Below are positions 40,834-50,409 of a DNA stretch of 64,000 nucleotides, one piece after another (position 1 is the first letter of the stretch; every line of letters starts with the position of its first letter). The stretch comes from Quatrionicoccus australiensis (GTDB lineage Bacteria; Pseudomonadota; Gammaproteobacteria; Burkholderiales; Rhodocyclaceae). The stretch lies in contig NZ_CP075188.1 in the NCBI RefSeq assembly GCF_020510525.1, forward strand, positions 930,001 through 994,000, given 5' to 3'. Under the pieces are notes generated by a model that did no database searches, was not told the origin of the DNA, and was given only the letters and a program-made list of their open reading frames with translations. The position numbers were made by a program, and so were the translations under genes.

Positions 40834-43470
40834 ATGCCTGATTTCGGATTATTTGCAGTACTGGTCGTGGTGGCAGCCGGCATGCTGTGGCGGATGAGCC
40901 GCAGGAAGTCATGCAATGCTGAAGCCGAAATGCGGTTCCGCATCTATTTCGAGCGGGCGATGGTCGGCATGGCGGTGGTCGGTGTTGATCGCCATTGGCA
41001 AGTGGTCAATCCGGCCCTGTGCAATATTTTTGGTTACGCCCAGGACGCGTTGCTGAAAATGACCTGGACTGATCTGACGCATCCTGACGATCTGCAGGTC
41101 AGCGAGCTAGCGTTCGAGCGTGTGCTGCGTGGCGAAACCAACGGCTATGAGCTCGAAAAGCGCTACATCAGGGCCGATGGCAAGGTGATCGATACCTTCA
41201 TCACGGTTCAGGCCGTGCGCCGGGATGATGGCAAGGTTGATTATCTCCTGATCATTATCGAGGACATTACGGCGCGACTGGCCGCTGAAAAGGCCTTGCG
41301 GAGCAGCGAAGAGCGCTTGCGCCACCTCGGTGACAACCTGCCGGAAAGCTATCTTTACCAGTGCACAAAGACGCCTGAGGGTGATGTTCGCTTCATTTAT
41401 GCCAGTTCCGGTGTCCGGCTGATCCACGGTTTCGAACCGGGAGATCTGCTGAATGATCCTGGCTTGCTCTTCCAATATACCGATCCGGCGATGCTGCCCG
41501 AATGGCGGGCCGCCGAACAGGAAAGCATACGGACACTCAGCGATTTTTCGATGGAACTGCGGGTGCGCCGGGCCGATGGCGACTGGGGCTGGCTGCTCGT
41601 GCGTTCGCGGCCGCGCCGGCTGCCTTCCGGCGAGATCATCTGGGATGGCGTTGCCTCGGATATTACGGCTCGGCGCAAGGCGGCGGTCATGCTCGACCTG
41701 CAGGCACGCCGGGCTGAGGTGTTGCTTGAGTTGCCACGCCGGAGCAATCAGCTTGGCGAGCGTGAATTCATGCAGTACGCCCTGCAGCAAATTGAGGAAA
41801 TCACAGCCAGTCAGATTGCCTTCATGCATTTCGTCAATGACGATGGTGAAGGCATCGAACTGGTCGCCTGGTCCAGCCAGACCCTGGAAAAGTACTGTAC
41901 GGCAGCTTTTGATAACCACTACCCGTTGAGTCAGGCTGGCCTTTGGGCTGATGCTGTTCGCCAGAAAATGCCGGTCGTCATCAATGACTACGCCAGCGCC
42001 CCGAACAAGCACGGTCTTCCCGCCGGTCATTCGCGGCTGGTACGGCTGGTCAGCCTGCCGGTGGTCGAGAATGGGCGGGTCCGGATGGTGACCGGTGTCG
42101 GCAACAAGGACGTCCCATACACCGAAACCGATGTCGAATCGATTCAGCTGATCAGCAACGAAGTCTGGCGCATTGTCGATCAACGGCGGGCCGAACGGGC
42201 CTTGAAGATTGCCACGCAGGTGGTCAATGCCAGCCACGTCGTCTGTTTTCGCTGGCAGGCCAGCGCCGGGTGGCCGGTGGTTTTCGTGTCGGATAACGTC
42301 ACCCATTGGGGGTACAGCGTTGAAAAGCTGATGGCCGGTCAACCCGCTTTCGCCGATATGGTGCACCCCGACGATCTGACCCGGATCGTCGATGATGTCA
42401 GCCGGTACACCGCCGAAGGACGTGATTTTTTCGATCAGGAATACCGCTTGTTGACTGCCTCCGGCGAGGTGCTGTGGGTTGCCGATCGAACCAGTGTGCA
42501 TCGCGATGCGGCTGGCAATGTCGAGTTCTACGACGGCGTGCTGTCTGACGTCACCAGTCACAAGCGGCAGGAAAAGGAACTCGCCGACAATCTGGCAGCG
42601 CAGCGCGTCCTCAACAAGCGCCTGGAAGAAGCCCATAACCAGTTGTTGCAGTCGGAAAAAATGGCTTCCATCGGCCAGCTGGCAGCGGGCATCGCGCACG
42701 AGTTGAACAATCCGATCGGTTTCGTGCATTCCAATCTCGGGACGCTGGAGTGCTATCTGCGCGACGTCATGGCGATTATCGATGCCTATGACAAGGCTGC
42801 GCATGATCTGGGGGATGACTTCCCCGATCGGGCGCGCATCGAGAGCCTCAAGGAAACATGCGATTTCGCCTTCATCCGCGAAGACACCGTGCAGTTGATG
42901 GCCGAATCGAAGGATGGCCTGGCCCGGGTCCGCAAGATCGTTCAGGACCTGAAGAATTTCTCGCATGTCAGCGAGCAGGAGTGGCAATGGGCCGATCTGC
43001 AGCAGGGGCTTGATTCGACGCTGAACATCGTCTGGAACGAGCTCAAGTACAAGTGCAAGGTGATCAAGGAATATGGCGATATTCCTCTGGTGTATTGCCT
43101 GGTCTCGCAGCTCAACCAGGTGTTCATGAACCTGCTGGTCAATGCCGGACATGCCATCGAAAAGGACGGCAGCATTACGTTGCGTACGCTCATGTACGGA
43201 GAGCATGAGGTCTGCATCGAAGTTGTCGACACCGGCAAGGGAATCGCGCCGGAACACCTGTCGCGCGTTTTTGAACCCTTCTTCACGACCAAGCCGGTCG
43301 GCAAGGGGACCGGGCTCGGGCTTTCCCTGTCTTACGGCATTGTTGACCGCCATCATGGGCGGATCGAGGTGGCGAGCGAATTGGGCGTGGGCACAACTTT
43401 TCGCGTCATTCTTCCCATCGCGCCGAAAAACGGTGAAAGTGCCGGTACTAACACGGAGATTCCGACATGA
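40834..43470 (+). CDS. PAS/GAF sensor histidine kinase
   Basis: 878 residues from ATG 40834 (MPDFGLFAVLVVVAAGMLW), preceded by GGTGAG; an earlier in-frame ATG at 40801 is possible. One N-terminal TM helix is followed by PAS (FERAMVGMAVVGVDRHWQVVN), a second PAS (SSEERLRHLGDNLPESYLYQ), a GAF domain (EFMQYALQQIEEITASQIAFMHF) and a third PAS (VVCFRWQASAGWPVVFVSDNV). The transmitter has H622 (GIAHELNNPIGFVHSNLGTL) and an HATPase with DTGKGI and GKGTGLGLSLSYGI. The gene overlaps the next start by 4 bp, so REC-HD-GYP is its likely partner. Its kinase core closely matches that of the haemerythrin kinase downstream. Confidence 0.92.
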   Translation: MPDFGLFAVLVVVAAGMLWRMSRRKSCNAEAEMRFRIYFERAMVGMAVVGVDRHWQVVNPALCNIFGYAQDALLKMTWTDLTHPDDLQVSELAFERVLRGETNGYELEKRYIRADGKVIDTFITVQAVRRDDGKVDYLLIIIEDITARLAAEKALRSSEERLRHLGDNLPESYLYQCTKTPEGDVRFIYASSGVRLIHGFEPGDLLNDPGLLFQYTDPAMLPEWRAAEQESIRTLSDFSMELRVRRADGDWGWLLVRSRPRRLPSGEIIWDGVASDITARRKAAVMLDLQARRAEVLLELPRRSNQLGEREFMQYALQQIEEITASQIAFMHFVNDDGEGIELVAWSSQTLEKYCTAAFDNHYPLSQAGLWADAVRQKMPVVINDYASAPNKHGLPAGHSRLVRLVSLPVVENGRVRMVTGVGNKDVPYTETDVESIQLISNEVWRIVDQRRAERALKIATQVVNASHVVCFRWQASAGWPVVFVSDNVTHWGYSVEKLMAGQPAFADMVHPDDLTRIVDDVSRYTAEGRDFFDQEYRLLTASGEVLWVADRTSVHRDAAGNVEFYDGVLSDVTSHKRQEKELADNLAAQRVLNKRLEEAHNQLLQSEKMASIGQLAAGIAHELNNPIGFVHSNLGTLECYLRDVMAIIDAYDKAAHDLGDDFPDRARIESLKETCDFAFIREDTVQLMAESKDGLARVRKIVQDLKNFSHVSEQEWQWADLQQGLDSTLNIVWNELKYKCKVIKEYGDIPLVYCLVSQLNQVFMNLLVNAGHAIEKDGSITLRTLMYGEHEVCIEVVDTGKGIAPEHLSRVFEPFFTTKPVGKGTGLGLSLSYGIVDRHHGRIEVASELGVGTTFRVILPIAPKNGESAGTNTEIPT

Positions 43471-44783
43471 GCGAAGCGCTCACCCCCGCGACCCTGCTTT
43501 TCGTCGATGACGAGCCCAGCATTCTTTCAGCCCTGCGTCGCCTGTTCCGGCCGCATGGCTATCGCATCCTGGTTGCCGAAGGCGGTGCCGCCGGCCTTGC
43601 CCTGCTGGAAACCGAGACAGTCGATCTGATCATTTCCGACATGCGCATGCCGGAAATGGACGGTGCAACTTTCCTGAAGCAGGTGCGTGCCCGCTGGCCG
43701 CACACCATGCGCATCCTGCTTACCGGCTATGCCGACGTGACCTCGACGATTGCCGCGATCAACGATGGCGAGATCTATCGCTATATTGCCAAGCCCTGGG
43801 ATGACCTGGAAATCGTCAAGACCGTCAAGGAAGCACTCGAGCGGCAGGCGCTGGAGGCAGAAAATCGCCGGCTGACCGCACTGACCCAGGTCCAGAACGA
43901 CGAGCTGAAAACGCTCAATGCCAGTCTCGAGCAGAAGGTTTCCGAACGTACGGCCGAACTGCGCCAGGCGCTGACTTTCGTCGAACAGGCGCACGGCGAA
44001 CTGAAAAAATCCTTCCTGACCAGTGTCCAGGTCTTTGCCGGCCTCGCCGAATTGCGCAACGGGCCGGGCGGCAGCCGCCTGGCCGGGCACGGCCGGCGGG
44101 TCGCGGAAATGTCGCGCAGCCTGGCTTTGCGCATGGGCCTGAGCGATGCCGAGGCGCAGAGCATCATGCTCGCCGGCCTGTTGCACGACATCGGCAAGCT
44201 CGGCCTGCCCGACGAACTGCTCGGCAAGCCCTTCAATACGCTGAGCCAGGAGCAGCGGGCGCTGGTCATGAAGCATCCGCAGATTGGTCAGAACATCCTG
44301 ATGGCAATCGACAAGTTCAAGGACGTCGCCATTCTCGTCAAACATCACCACGAATGCTTCGACGGCAGCGGCTTTCCCGAACGCCTGGCCGGCATCAGCA
44401 TCCCGCAGGGAGCTCGCATCCTCGCCCTGGTCAATGATTATGACGCGCTGCAGATGGGCACGCTGGTGCAGCGGCCGTTGCGCCAGGAAGAGGCGCTCGC
44501 CTTCCTGATCGACAATCGCGGCAAGCGTTACGATCCCGCAGCGGTCGACGCCTTCGTCAAGCTGATTTCCGAAACCCAGAAGGGCGGGCCGAGTGAAGTG
44601 CCTTTGCGCAGCATGCATCTCAAGCCGGGCATGGTGCTCAGCCGCGATCTGGCACACCGCGACGGTTACCTGCTGCTTGCCAAGGGCAGTCCGCTGACGA
44701 GCGACATCATCGGTCAGCTGGTCAAGCTGGAGCAGGCCGAACAGCAGAATCTGACCCTCTATATCCGCCAGGAGGAAAAATGA
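43467..44783 (+). CDS. REC-HD-GYP response regulator (c-di-GMP phosphodiesterase, RpfG-like)
   Basis: 438 residues. REC (about 10-125; LLFVDDEPSILSALRRLF, LIISDMRMPEMDG, YIAKPW), a short coiled coil, then the HD-GYP domain: GLLHDIGKLGLPDELL (H240, D241), MKHPQIGQNIL, VKHHHECFDGSGFPERLAG and ALVNDYDALQ. The GYP motif reads GFP, a conservative change seen in some members. HD-GYP enzymes degrade c-di-GMP to pGpG or GMP using a metal centre, and the residues for it are present. ATGA overlaps on both sides place it in one operon with the PAS/GAF kinase and the following REC protein. Confidence 0.92.
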   Translation: MSEALTPATLLFVDDEPSILSALRRLFRPHGYRILVAEGGAAGLALLETETVDLIISDMRMPEMDGATFLKQVRARWPHTMRILLTGYADVTSTIAAINDGEIYRYIAKPWDDLEIVKTVKEALERQALEAENRRLTALTQVQNDELKTLNASLEQKVSERTAELRQALTFVEQAHGELKKSFLTSVQVFAGLAELRNGPGGSRLAGHGRRVAEMSRSLALRMGLSDAEAQSIMLAGLLHDIGKLGLPDELLGKPFNTLSQEQRALVMKHPQIGQNILMAIDKFKDVAILVKHHHECFDGSGFPERLAGISIPQGARILALVNDYDALQMGTLVQRPLRQEEALAFLIDNRGKRYDPAAVDAFVKLISETQKGGPSEVPLRSMHLKPGMVLSRDLAHRDGYLLLAKGSPLTSDIIGQLVKLEQAEQQNLTLYIRQEEK

Positions 44784-45346
44784 GCCGCATCCTGCTCGTT
44801 GATGACGAGGATTCCATCCTCAAATCCCTGCAGCGTTTGCTGCGTGTTGCACCTTGTGCCTACGGCAATCAGACCTTCAAGCTGGAGGTGCATGCCTTCA
44901 ATACGCCGGCCGCCGCGCTGGAAAGCGCACGGCACGAGGAATACGACCTCTTCGTCAGCGATTACCGCATGCCATTGATGGATGGCATCGAGTTCCTCAA
45001 GGCCGCCAAGGCGCTGCAGCCGGATGCTGCGCGCCTGATCCTGTCCGGCTATGCCGATCTCAATGCGCTGCTGCGGGCGGTCAACGAAGTCGGCATTGAG
45101 CGTTTCATCGCCAAGCCGTGGAACGACTACGAGCTGATGTCGGCGATCGCTCAGGCCCTGGCGCATCGCGAACTGCTGCTCGAGAACCGGCAACTGGCCA
45201 ATCTGGTTCGCCTCGAAATGGGCGACACGACACCGGAGGAACTCGAAGCGCAACGTCTCGAGGCGATCGAACCGGGCATCACCGAAGTCAATTGGGGGCC
45301 GGACGGTTCCGTGCTGCTTGATCCGGAGTTTCAGCCGAGGGGCTGA
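44780..45346 (+). CDS. Single-domain-like response regulator with short C-terminal tail
   Basis: 188 residues. A REC domain (SRILLVDDEDSILKSLQRLLR, DLFVSDYRMPLMDG with the acceptor Asp, LILSGYADLNALLRAVNEVGIERFIAKPW) is followed by about 60 residues without a recognisable output domain (LVRLEMGDTTPEELEAQRLEAIEPGITEVNWGPDG). It resembles the receiver of the RpfG type. It may act as a phosphate shuttle or sink between the kinases of this cluster. Its start overlaps the HD-GYP gene by 4 bp, and the haemerythrin kinase begins 62 bp downstream. Confidence 0.88.
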   Translation: MSRILLVDDEDSILKSLQRLLRVAPCAYGNQTFKLEVHAFNTPAAALESARHEEYDLFVSDYRMPLMDGIEFLKAAKALQPDAARLILSGYADLNALLRAVNEVGIERFIAKPWNDYELMSAIAQALAHRELLLENRQLANLVRLEMGDTTPEELEAQRLEAIEPGITEVNWGPDGSVLLDPEFQPRG

Positions 45347-45408
45347 GCCAGTCTGGTCGCAGCTGTGTCTGCGGCCGATCCGGCAGATAAGGTGGAGACA
45401 ATATAAAA

Positions 45409-47457
45409 ATGGATATCTTTGTCTGGAACGAGAGTTTTGTTACCGGCGAACCGGTAGTCGATGCCGAGCACCAGGGGCTGGTCAGCCTGGTTAACTGGCT
45501 GATCGAGCACCAAACGACGTCGACCCCGGCCGAGGAAATCGACAAGGTGCTGGTCCAACTGGTCGATTACGCCGTCACGCATTTCCAGCATGAAGAAGAG
45601 CTGATGCAAAGCAGCGGTTGCGATCCACGTTTCGCCGAGATTCACCACAATGTGCATGCCGATTTTGGCCGCCAGGTGGTCAAGATGCGTGAAATGCCGG
45701 CTGGCGACCAGGAATTCCTGCTGCGTTTCCTGAGCAGCTGGCTGGCGCACCACATTCTGGGTATGGACCAGTCGATGGCACGCCAGATTCGCAAGATCCG
45801 GGCTGGCGTTTCTGCGACGCAGGCCTTCGAGGAAGAGAAGGACAAGGTTGCCGATCCGGCGATGACCAGCCTGCTGGCCGGCATGAACACGATGTTCCGC
45901 CTGATCGCGGCGCGCAATGACGAATTGCAGCAGGCAAATGCAACCCTGGAAGCGCAGGTGGCGGCACGTACCGAAGCCTTGTCGCAGAGCAACGAGCAGT
46001 TGCTGCTCGAGCAGGCGCGCCTGCAGCATGCGATGCAACAGGTCGAAATCACCCAGAAGAAACTGCTCGAATCCGAGCACAAGCGGGCCGAAGCGGCCAA
46101 GCGCAGCATGGCGCAACTGCTGTCGCAGATCATCGATGGAGATCCGGTGCCGACCTTCGTGATCGATGCCAGTCACCGGATCACGCACTGGAACAAGGCC
46201 TGTGCCGCGATCAGCAGTCTGCCGGCCGCAGACATGGTCGGCACCAGCGAACACTGGAAAGCCTTCTACCCGGAGCGTCGACCGCTGATGGCCGATCTGA
46301 TTGTTGATGGCGGTTTTGACGAGCAATTCATTTCGTATTACCAGAACGGCTTTCGGCGTTCCGCCGTGGTGGCGGGCGCATTCGAGGGCGAGGCTTTTTT
46401 CCCCAGCCTGGGCGAGCAGGGGCGCTGGCTGTTCTTTACCGCGGCGCCGCTTTACAACGCCGAGGGGCAGAGCATCGGTGCCATCGAGACCCTGCAGGAT
46501 GTCACCGAACGGCATCGTGCCGAAGAAAACCTGCTGCAATACCAGAACCACCTCGAGGAACTGGTCGTCGAGCGAACCAAGCAACTGGCTACGGCCAATG
46601 GCGCCCTTGAGAAGGACAGGCAGGAGCTGGAAATGCTGCTCTCCAAGATCGAGGAGGCGCAGCAGCAACTGCTGCAGTCCGAGAAGATGGCGGCGATCGG
46701 CCAGCTGGCAGCCGGTGTGGCGCACGAAATCAACAATCCGGTCGGCTTCGTCAATTCCAATCTTGGTACCTTGAAAACCTATGTCGACAGTCTGTTTGCG
46801 GTGATCGATGCCTACCAGGCGGTCGACGCCGGCGCAGACCGAAAAATGCTCGAGGCGGCGCAGCAGAAGGCTGATCTCGAGTTCCTGCGCGAGGATCTGC
46901 CGTCTCTGCTGCTCGAATCGCAGGATGGCCTTAACCGGGTAACCAAGATCGTCCAGGATCTCAAGGATTTTTCCCGCGTTGACCAGGCCGCGCGTCAGCT
47001 TGCCAATCTCAACGAGGCGCTGGAAAGCACCCTGAATGTCGTCTGGAACGAAATCAAGTACAAGGCGGAAGTGGTGCGCGAGCTGGGAGAAATTCCCGAA
47101 ATCGAGTGCGTCCCGGCACAGATCAACCAGGTCTTCATGAACCTGCTGGTCAATGCGGCGCAGGCGATCGAGCAGCGCGGCAGCATCACGCTGCGCTCCG
47201 GGCTGGAAAATGGTTACGTCTGGTTCGAATTTGCCGACACCGGCAAGGGCATGAACGCGGAAACCGCAAAACGCATCTTCGAGCCTTTTTTTACAACCAA
47301 GCCGATTGGTCAGGGCACCGGGCTCGGCCTGTCCATTTCCTACGACATCATCGTCAAGAAGCACGGCGGGCGCATCGACGTGAGCAGCGAGCCGGGGCAG
47401 GGCACGACTTTCCGGCTCTGGCTGCCGCAACGCATGCCGGCCGAGATTGTCGCCTAG
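45409..47457 (+). CDS. Bacteriohaemerythrin-PAS-histidine kinase fusion
   Basis: 682 residues, soluble. The first 135 residues are haemerythrin with the di-iron ligands: His in DAEHQGL, His and Glu in HFQHEEELM, His in HHNVHADF, and His/Asp in HHILGMDQ. A coiled coil, a PAS-like domain (IIDGDPVPTFVIDASHRITHWNKAC), a second coiled coil and the transmitter follow: H439 (GVAHEINNPVGFVNSNLGTL), N box, DTGKGM and GQGTGLGLSISYDII. Haemerythrin binds O2 reversibly, so this is a likely oxygen- or redox-sensing kinase. No REC domain is attached; the REC protein just upstream is the obvious partner. This would suit an organism that must sense oxygen before fixing nitrogen. Confidence 0.93.
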   Translation: MDIFVWNESFVTGEPVVDAEHQGLVSLVNWLIEHQTTSTPAEEIDKVLVQLVDYAVTHFQHEEELMQSSGCDPRFAEIHHNVHADFGRQVVKMREMPAGDQEFLLRFLSSWLAHHILGMDQSMARQIRKIRAGVSATQAFEEEKDKVADPAMTSLLAGMNTMFRLIAARNDELQQANATLEAQVAARTEALSQSNEQLLLEQARLQHAMQQVEITQKKLLESEHKRAEAAKRSMAQLLSQIIDGDPVPTFVIDASHRITHWNKACAAISSLPAADMVGTSEHWKAFYPERRPLMADLIVDGGFDEQFISYYQNGFRRSAVVAGAFEGEAFFPSLGEQGRWLFFTAAPLYNAEGQSIGAIETLQDVTERHRAEENLLQYQNHLEELVVERTKQLATANGALEKDRQELEMLLSKIEEAQQQLLQSEKMAAIGQLAAGVAHEINNPVGFVNSNLGTLKTYVDSLFAVIDAYQAVDAGADRKMLEAAQQKADLEFLREDLPSLLLESQDGLNRVTKIVQDLKDFSRVDQAARQLANLNEALESTLNVVWNEIKYKAEVVRELGEIPEIECVPAQINQVFMNLLVNAAQAIEQRGSITLRSGLENGYVWFEFADTGKGMNAETAKRIFEPFFTTKPIGQGTGLGLSISYDIIVKKHGGRIDVSSEPGQGTTFRLWLPQRMPAEIVA

Positions 47458-47475
47458 GCCTGGCGCCGGCTGCGT

Positions 47476-48291
47476 TCAGATTTTCGGCAGGGCCAGTATC
47501 CAGGTGCGCTGGGCGTCCTTGCGGCGCTTGTCGCTGAGGCGCTCGATGATCTTGTCGGCGACTTCGGCGAAGGACAGCATGCCGCTGTCGAGGATTTCGT
47601 CGCAACGCATCAGGTGCAGGCCGATCGGCGATTCGAGCACGGCCGACACTTCTCCCTCTTCCAGTGCGAAGGCATACGGCTCGAGTTCGGCGTAGAGCTG
47701 GCCGCGCTTGACGGTGCCGAGCTTGCCGCCTTCGACGGCGGTCGGGCATTGCGAATGGCGCAGTGCGGCGTTGGCGAATTTCTCGTCCGAGGTCAGCGTC
47801 AACCGTAGCGCTTCCAGCTCCTTGAGTACCTTGAGCTTCTGTTTCGGATTGTTGAAGGTGACCAGGATGTGGCGCAGGCGCCGGGCTTCCGGCCGGTCGA
47901 AGGCTTCCGGGTGCAGGCGGTAATAGATCTCGGCATCGACGGCACTCACCGGCGGTGTATCGGCCGCGATTTTCTCGAGCACGCTTTCGACGCGCAGATC
48001 GCGCTCGACCGCTTCGGCCAGCGTCGTTTCGTTCAGGCCGCTGCGTTCGAGATCGTGCTGGTAGTCGTCAATGCTGGCGTAGCGCTGGCGGATTTCGCCG
48101 AGGCGGGTGCGCAGCGTAGCCGCCGGAACGATCACATTGGCGGCTTCCGGGCTGAGCAGGATGCGCTGCTCGATGCTGTTCTGGCGATTGGCGACTTCGG
48201 CCAGACGGCCGCGCTCCGGTTCGGAAAGGGTTTCCGGCGCCTTGTGGAACAGTTCCCAGGCAAGTTTCAGTTCAAGATATCCGGTCTGCAT
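47476..48291 (-). CDS. nifM: NifM, putative peptidyl-prolyl isomerase for NifH maturation
   Basis: 271 residues from ATG 48291 (GGAG 8 nt upstream; an ATG at 48309 would add six residues). The N-terminal part is typical of NifM (LELKLAWELFHKAPETLSEPERGRL, NSIEQRILLSPEAANVIVP). The C-terminal half is a parvulin domain: RRLRHILVTFN, FANAALRHSQCPTAVEGGKLGTVKRGQLYAELE, VLESPIGLHLMRCDEI. NifM is needed to fold or mature the Fe protein NifH in Azotobacter and Klebsiella. It is the last gene of the nifV operon and overlaps nifZ by 20 bp. Confidence 0.92.
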   Translation of the reverse strand: MQTGYLELKLAWELFHKAPETLSEPERGRLAEVANRQNSIEQRILLSPEAANVIVPAATLRTRLGEIRQRYASIDDYQHDLERSGLNETTLAEAVERDLRVESVLEKIAADTPPVSAVDAEIYYRLHPEAFDRPEARRLRHILVTFNNPKQKLKVLKELEALRLTLTSDEKFANAALRHSQCPTAVEGGKLGTVKRGQLYAELEPYAFALEEGEVSAVLESPIGLHLMRCDEILDSGMLSFAEVADKIIERLSDKRRKDAQRTWILALPKI

Positions 48292-48745
48292 TGTCTTGCT
48301 CCACTGCATCCAGGGCGTCTTCAGGAATCTGCAGGACGCGCCCGAGCAGGCATTCGAAGTGAATGTGATAGGCGGCACCGCCGGGGGCGTGACGGACCAC
48401 CTTGATGACCTCGCCGATCGCGCCGGGCGGGACCAGCACTTCGCCGCCTACCGACAGGCCCTTGATCGAGCGGACCTTTTCGCGGAACTCGAAGCGCGAG
48501 GGGACCCACGGATCGTCGCCACCGATCAGCTCTTCCTCGCGGCAGCCGACGATGCGGTCTTCGTCGAGGAAGTTCACCGAATAGATGATCTGGTCCTGCA
48601 GGAAGGTGCCGACGTCCATCACGTAGCCGATGCTGCCACGCCGGACGAGCGGCATGCCAGGGTCCATGCCGGGATAGGTGCCGTCATTGCGGACGTTGCG
48701 GATCAGGCGGACGGCATCGCCCTGTTCCCAGCGTGAGCCGTTCAT
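48272..48745 (-). CDS. nifZ: NifZ, P-cluster maturation factor
   Basis: 157 residues. It begins WEQGDAVRLIRNVRNDGTYPGM and contains RGSIGYVMDVGTFLQDQIIYSVNFL, the standard NifZ domain. The second half repeats a similar SH3-like element (GGEVLVPPGAIGEVIKVVRH). NifZ assists formation of the second P-cluster of the MoFe protein. It overlaps nifW by 4 bp and nifM by 20 bp. Confidence 0.93.
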   Translation of the reverse strand: MNGSRWEQGDAVRLIRNVRNDGTYPGMDPGMPLVRRGSIGYVMDVGTFLQDQIIYSVNFLDEDRIVGCREEELIGGDDPWVPSRFEFREKVRSIKGLSVGGEVLVPPGAIGEVIKVVRHAPGGAAYHIHFECLLGRVLQIPEDALDAVEQDNADRIS

Positions 48746-49083
48746 TCGCGGAATACCTTGTCGATGGATACGAAGGAACTCATGCCGCCTTCAGGCTTGG
48801 AAACGGTCTGGAAGACGGCGAAGACCTTCTCGGTCAACGAGTCGGAAACGACGAAATCCTGATAGGCGCGTTCCAGCCACAGGCGGTAGATGCCGCGCTG
48901 CTGATCTTCTTCCGGCGGCAGGTTGGGCGCCTGGCGGGCGAGATAGTCGTGGAAGCGCTGCAGGATGTGCAGGCGGTTCACATGCACCACGCTCGGTTCG
49001 TAGGGGATCTCGAAAAAGTCGAGAAAATCCTCGGCAGAGACCAGGTCTTCGAGGGCTTCGGCTAGGCTAAGTGTTTCGTCCAT
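48742..49083 (-). CDS. nifW: NifW, nitrogenase-stabilising/protective protein
   Basis: 113 residues, the family length. Sequence features: LEDLVSAEDFLDFFEIPYEPSVVHVNRLHILQRFHDYL and YQDFVVSDSLTEKVFAVFQ. NifW interacts with the MoFe protein and protects or matures it in air. It sits between the TPR-like gene and nifZ in the nifV operon. Confidence 0.93.
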   Translation of the reverse strand: MDETLSLAEALEDLVSAEDFLDFFEIPYEPSVVHVNRLHILQRFHDYLARQAPNLPPEEDQQRGIYRLWLERAYQDFVVSDSLTEKVFAVFQTVSKPEGGMSSFVSIDKVFRE

Positions 49084-49094
49084 GGTGCTACTCC

Positions 49095-49625
49095 TCAGGC
49101 TGCTGCTAATTGGATTTCGGGTTCTTCGGCGGGGTGGTGGAAGGCATCGACGACTTCGATCAACTTGGCGGCGCCGAGTTGATCGCGGCTGTCGAGGCCG
49201 GCCAGCTTGATGAGACGGTCACGCGAGGCATCGATCTGGCCAAGGCGGAGCAGGACCACGCTCGCCGCCTTCAGGGCCAGCAGGTAGAAACGCATCATCC
49301 CGAACGAATTGGCGGCGGCCGTGCCGAGCCGTGTTTCGTCGAGCGTGCGCCAGTCCGGCGAGAGGCCGAGCAGGCGGCCGGACAGCTGCATGGCGCGTTC
49401 GGCGACCATCAGCGCGTCGTCCAGGCGATGCTGGTAAAAATAGTAACGGTAGAGACCGACCAGTACGGTCAGGTTGTCCGGCGCCATCAGGTGGGCACGC
49501 AGCAGCGCGAGCTCGGCCGTGTCTTCGCCGTACTCGGTCGACGCCTGCGCGATCAGCTTTTCGGCCGCGGCCGGCAGCGGATCTTCGAAGTAGAGCTTGC
49601 AGTCGGAAAAGTCGAGCAGGTCCAT
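49095..49625 (-). CDS. Helical TPR-like protein of the nifV operon
   Basis: 176 residues from ATG 49625 (MDLLDFSDCKLYFEDPLP). It is mostly helical, with TPR-like pairs: LALLRAHLMAPDNLTVLVGLYRYYFYQHRLDDALMVAERAM and FYLLALKAASVVLLRLGQIDASRDRLIKLAGLD. I recall similar genes beside nifV/cysE/nifW in other betaproteobacterial diazotrophs, but no function is known to me. A scaffold role in nitrogenase assembly would fit. It lies 7 bp after cysE and 11 bp before nifW. Confidence 0.75.
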   Translation of the reverse strand: MDLLDFSDCKLYFEDPLPAAAEKLIAQASTEYGEDTAELALLRAHLMAPDNLTVLVGLYRYYFYQHRLDDALMVAERAMQLSGRLLGLSPDWRTLDETRLGTAAANSFGMMRFYLLALKAASVVLLRLGQIDASRDRLIKLAGLDSRDQLGAAKLIEVVDAFHHPAEEPEIQLAAA

Positions 49626-49632
49626 GGTGCGC

Positions 49633-50409
49633 TCAGTGCATCGCTTCGTGTTCGCAGCACAGGTCACCGGCCGTGCACGTCCGGCATTCGTCGCTGTGAT
49701 CGGCGGGCGGCGGTTCGTGGCGCAGTTCGGCGAGTTCCTTTTCCATGCTTTCGATGCGCTCGATCAGGCAGGCGATCGACTTGGCAACCGGGTCGGGCAG
49801 CAGGTTGTGGTCGAGGCTGATGCCGTTTTCCGGGCGGGCACTGCCGGCGCGGGTATCGACGATGCGGCCGGGCACGCCAACCACGGTGCGGTCAGCCGGC
49901 ACATCCTTGACGACCACCGAGTTGGCGCCGACGCGGACGCGCTCGCCGATCGTGATCGGGCCGAGTATCTTGGCGCCGGCACCGACGACGACACCGTCGG
50001 CCAGGGTCGGATGGCGCTTGCCCTTGTTCCACGAGGTGCCGCCCAGCGTGACGCCGTGATAGAGCGTCACGTCGTTGCCGACTTCTGCCGTTTCGCCGAT
50101 CACGACGCAGGCGCCATGGTCGATGAAGAAGCGGCGGCCGATGGTGGCGCCGGGATGGATGTCGACATTGGTCAGGGTGCGTCCGAGGAAGGACAGCAGA
50201 CGGGCCGGGAAGCGCCAGCCGGCGCGCCACAGGCGATGTGACAGGCGGTGGGTGAGAACGGCATGCACACCGGGATAGGTGGTCAGGACTTCCAGCGTCG
50301 AGCGGGCGGCCGGATCGCGCTGGAAGACGCAGGCCAGATCTTCGCGGAGAATCGCCCAGAGGCCTGGCGTGGCGGTAAGGCTAGCTGTCATGGTGATCGC
50401 TTCAGACAT
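49633..50409 (-). CDS. cysE: Serine O-acetyltransferase of the nif cluster
   Basis: 258 residues from ATG 50409, which has AGGAG 8-9 nt upstream; ATG 50391 is the alternative. The CysE core includes [17 protein letters not shown], then the left-handed beta-helix hexapeptides [42 protein letters not shown], and [24 protein letters not shown]. It makes O-acetylserine for cysteine synthesis and so sulphur for Fe-S clusters. The C-terminal tail is unusual: it is Cys-rich ([19 protein letters not shown]) and could bind metal or sense redox. It overlaps the nifV stop by 8 bp. Confidence 0.9.
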   Translation of the reverse strand: MSEAITMTASLTATPGLWAILREDLACVFQRDPAARSTLEVLTTYPGVHAVLTHRLSHRLWRAGWRFPARLLSFLGRTLTNVDIHPGATIGRRFFIDHGACVVIGETAEVGNDVTLYHGVTLGGTSWNKGKRHPTLADGVVVGAGAKILGPITIGERVRVGANSVVVKDVPADRTVVGVPGRIVDTRAGSARPENGISLDHNLLPDPVAKSIACLIERIESMEKELAELRHEPPPADHSDECRTCTAGDLCCEHEAMH

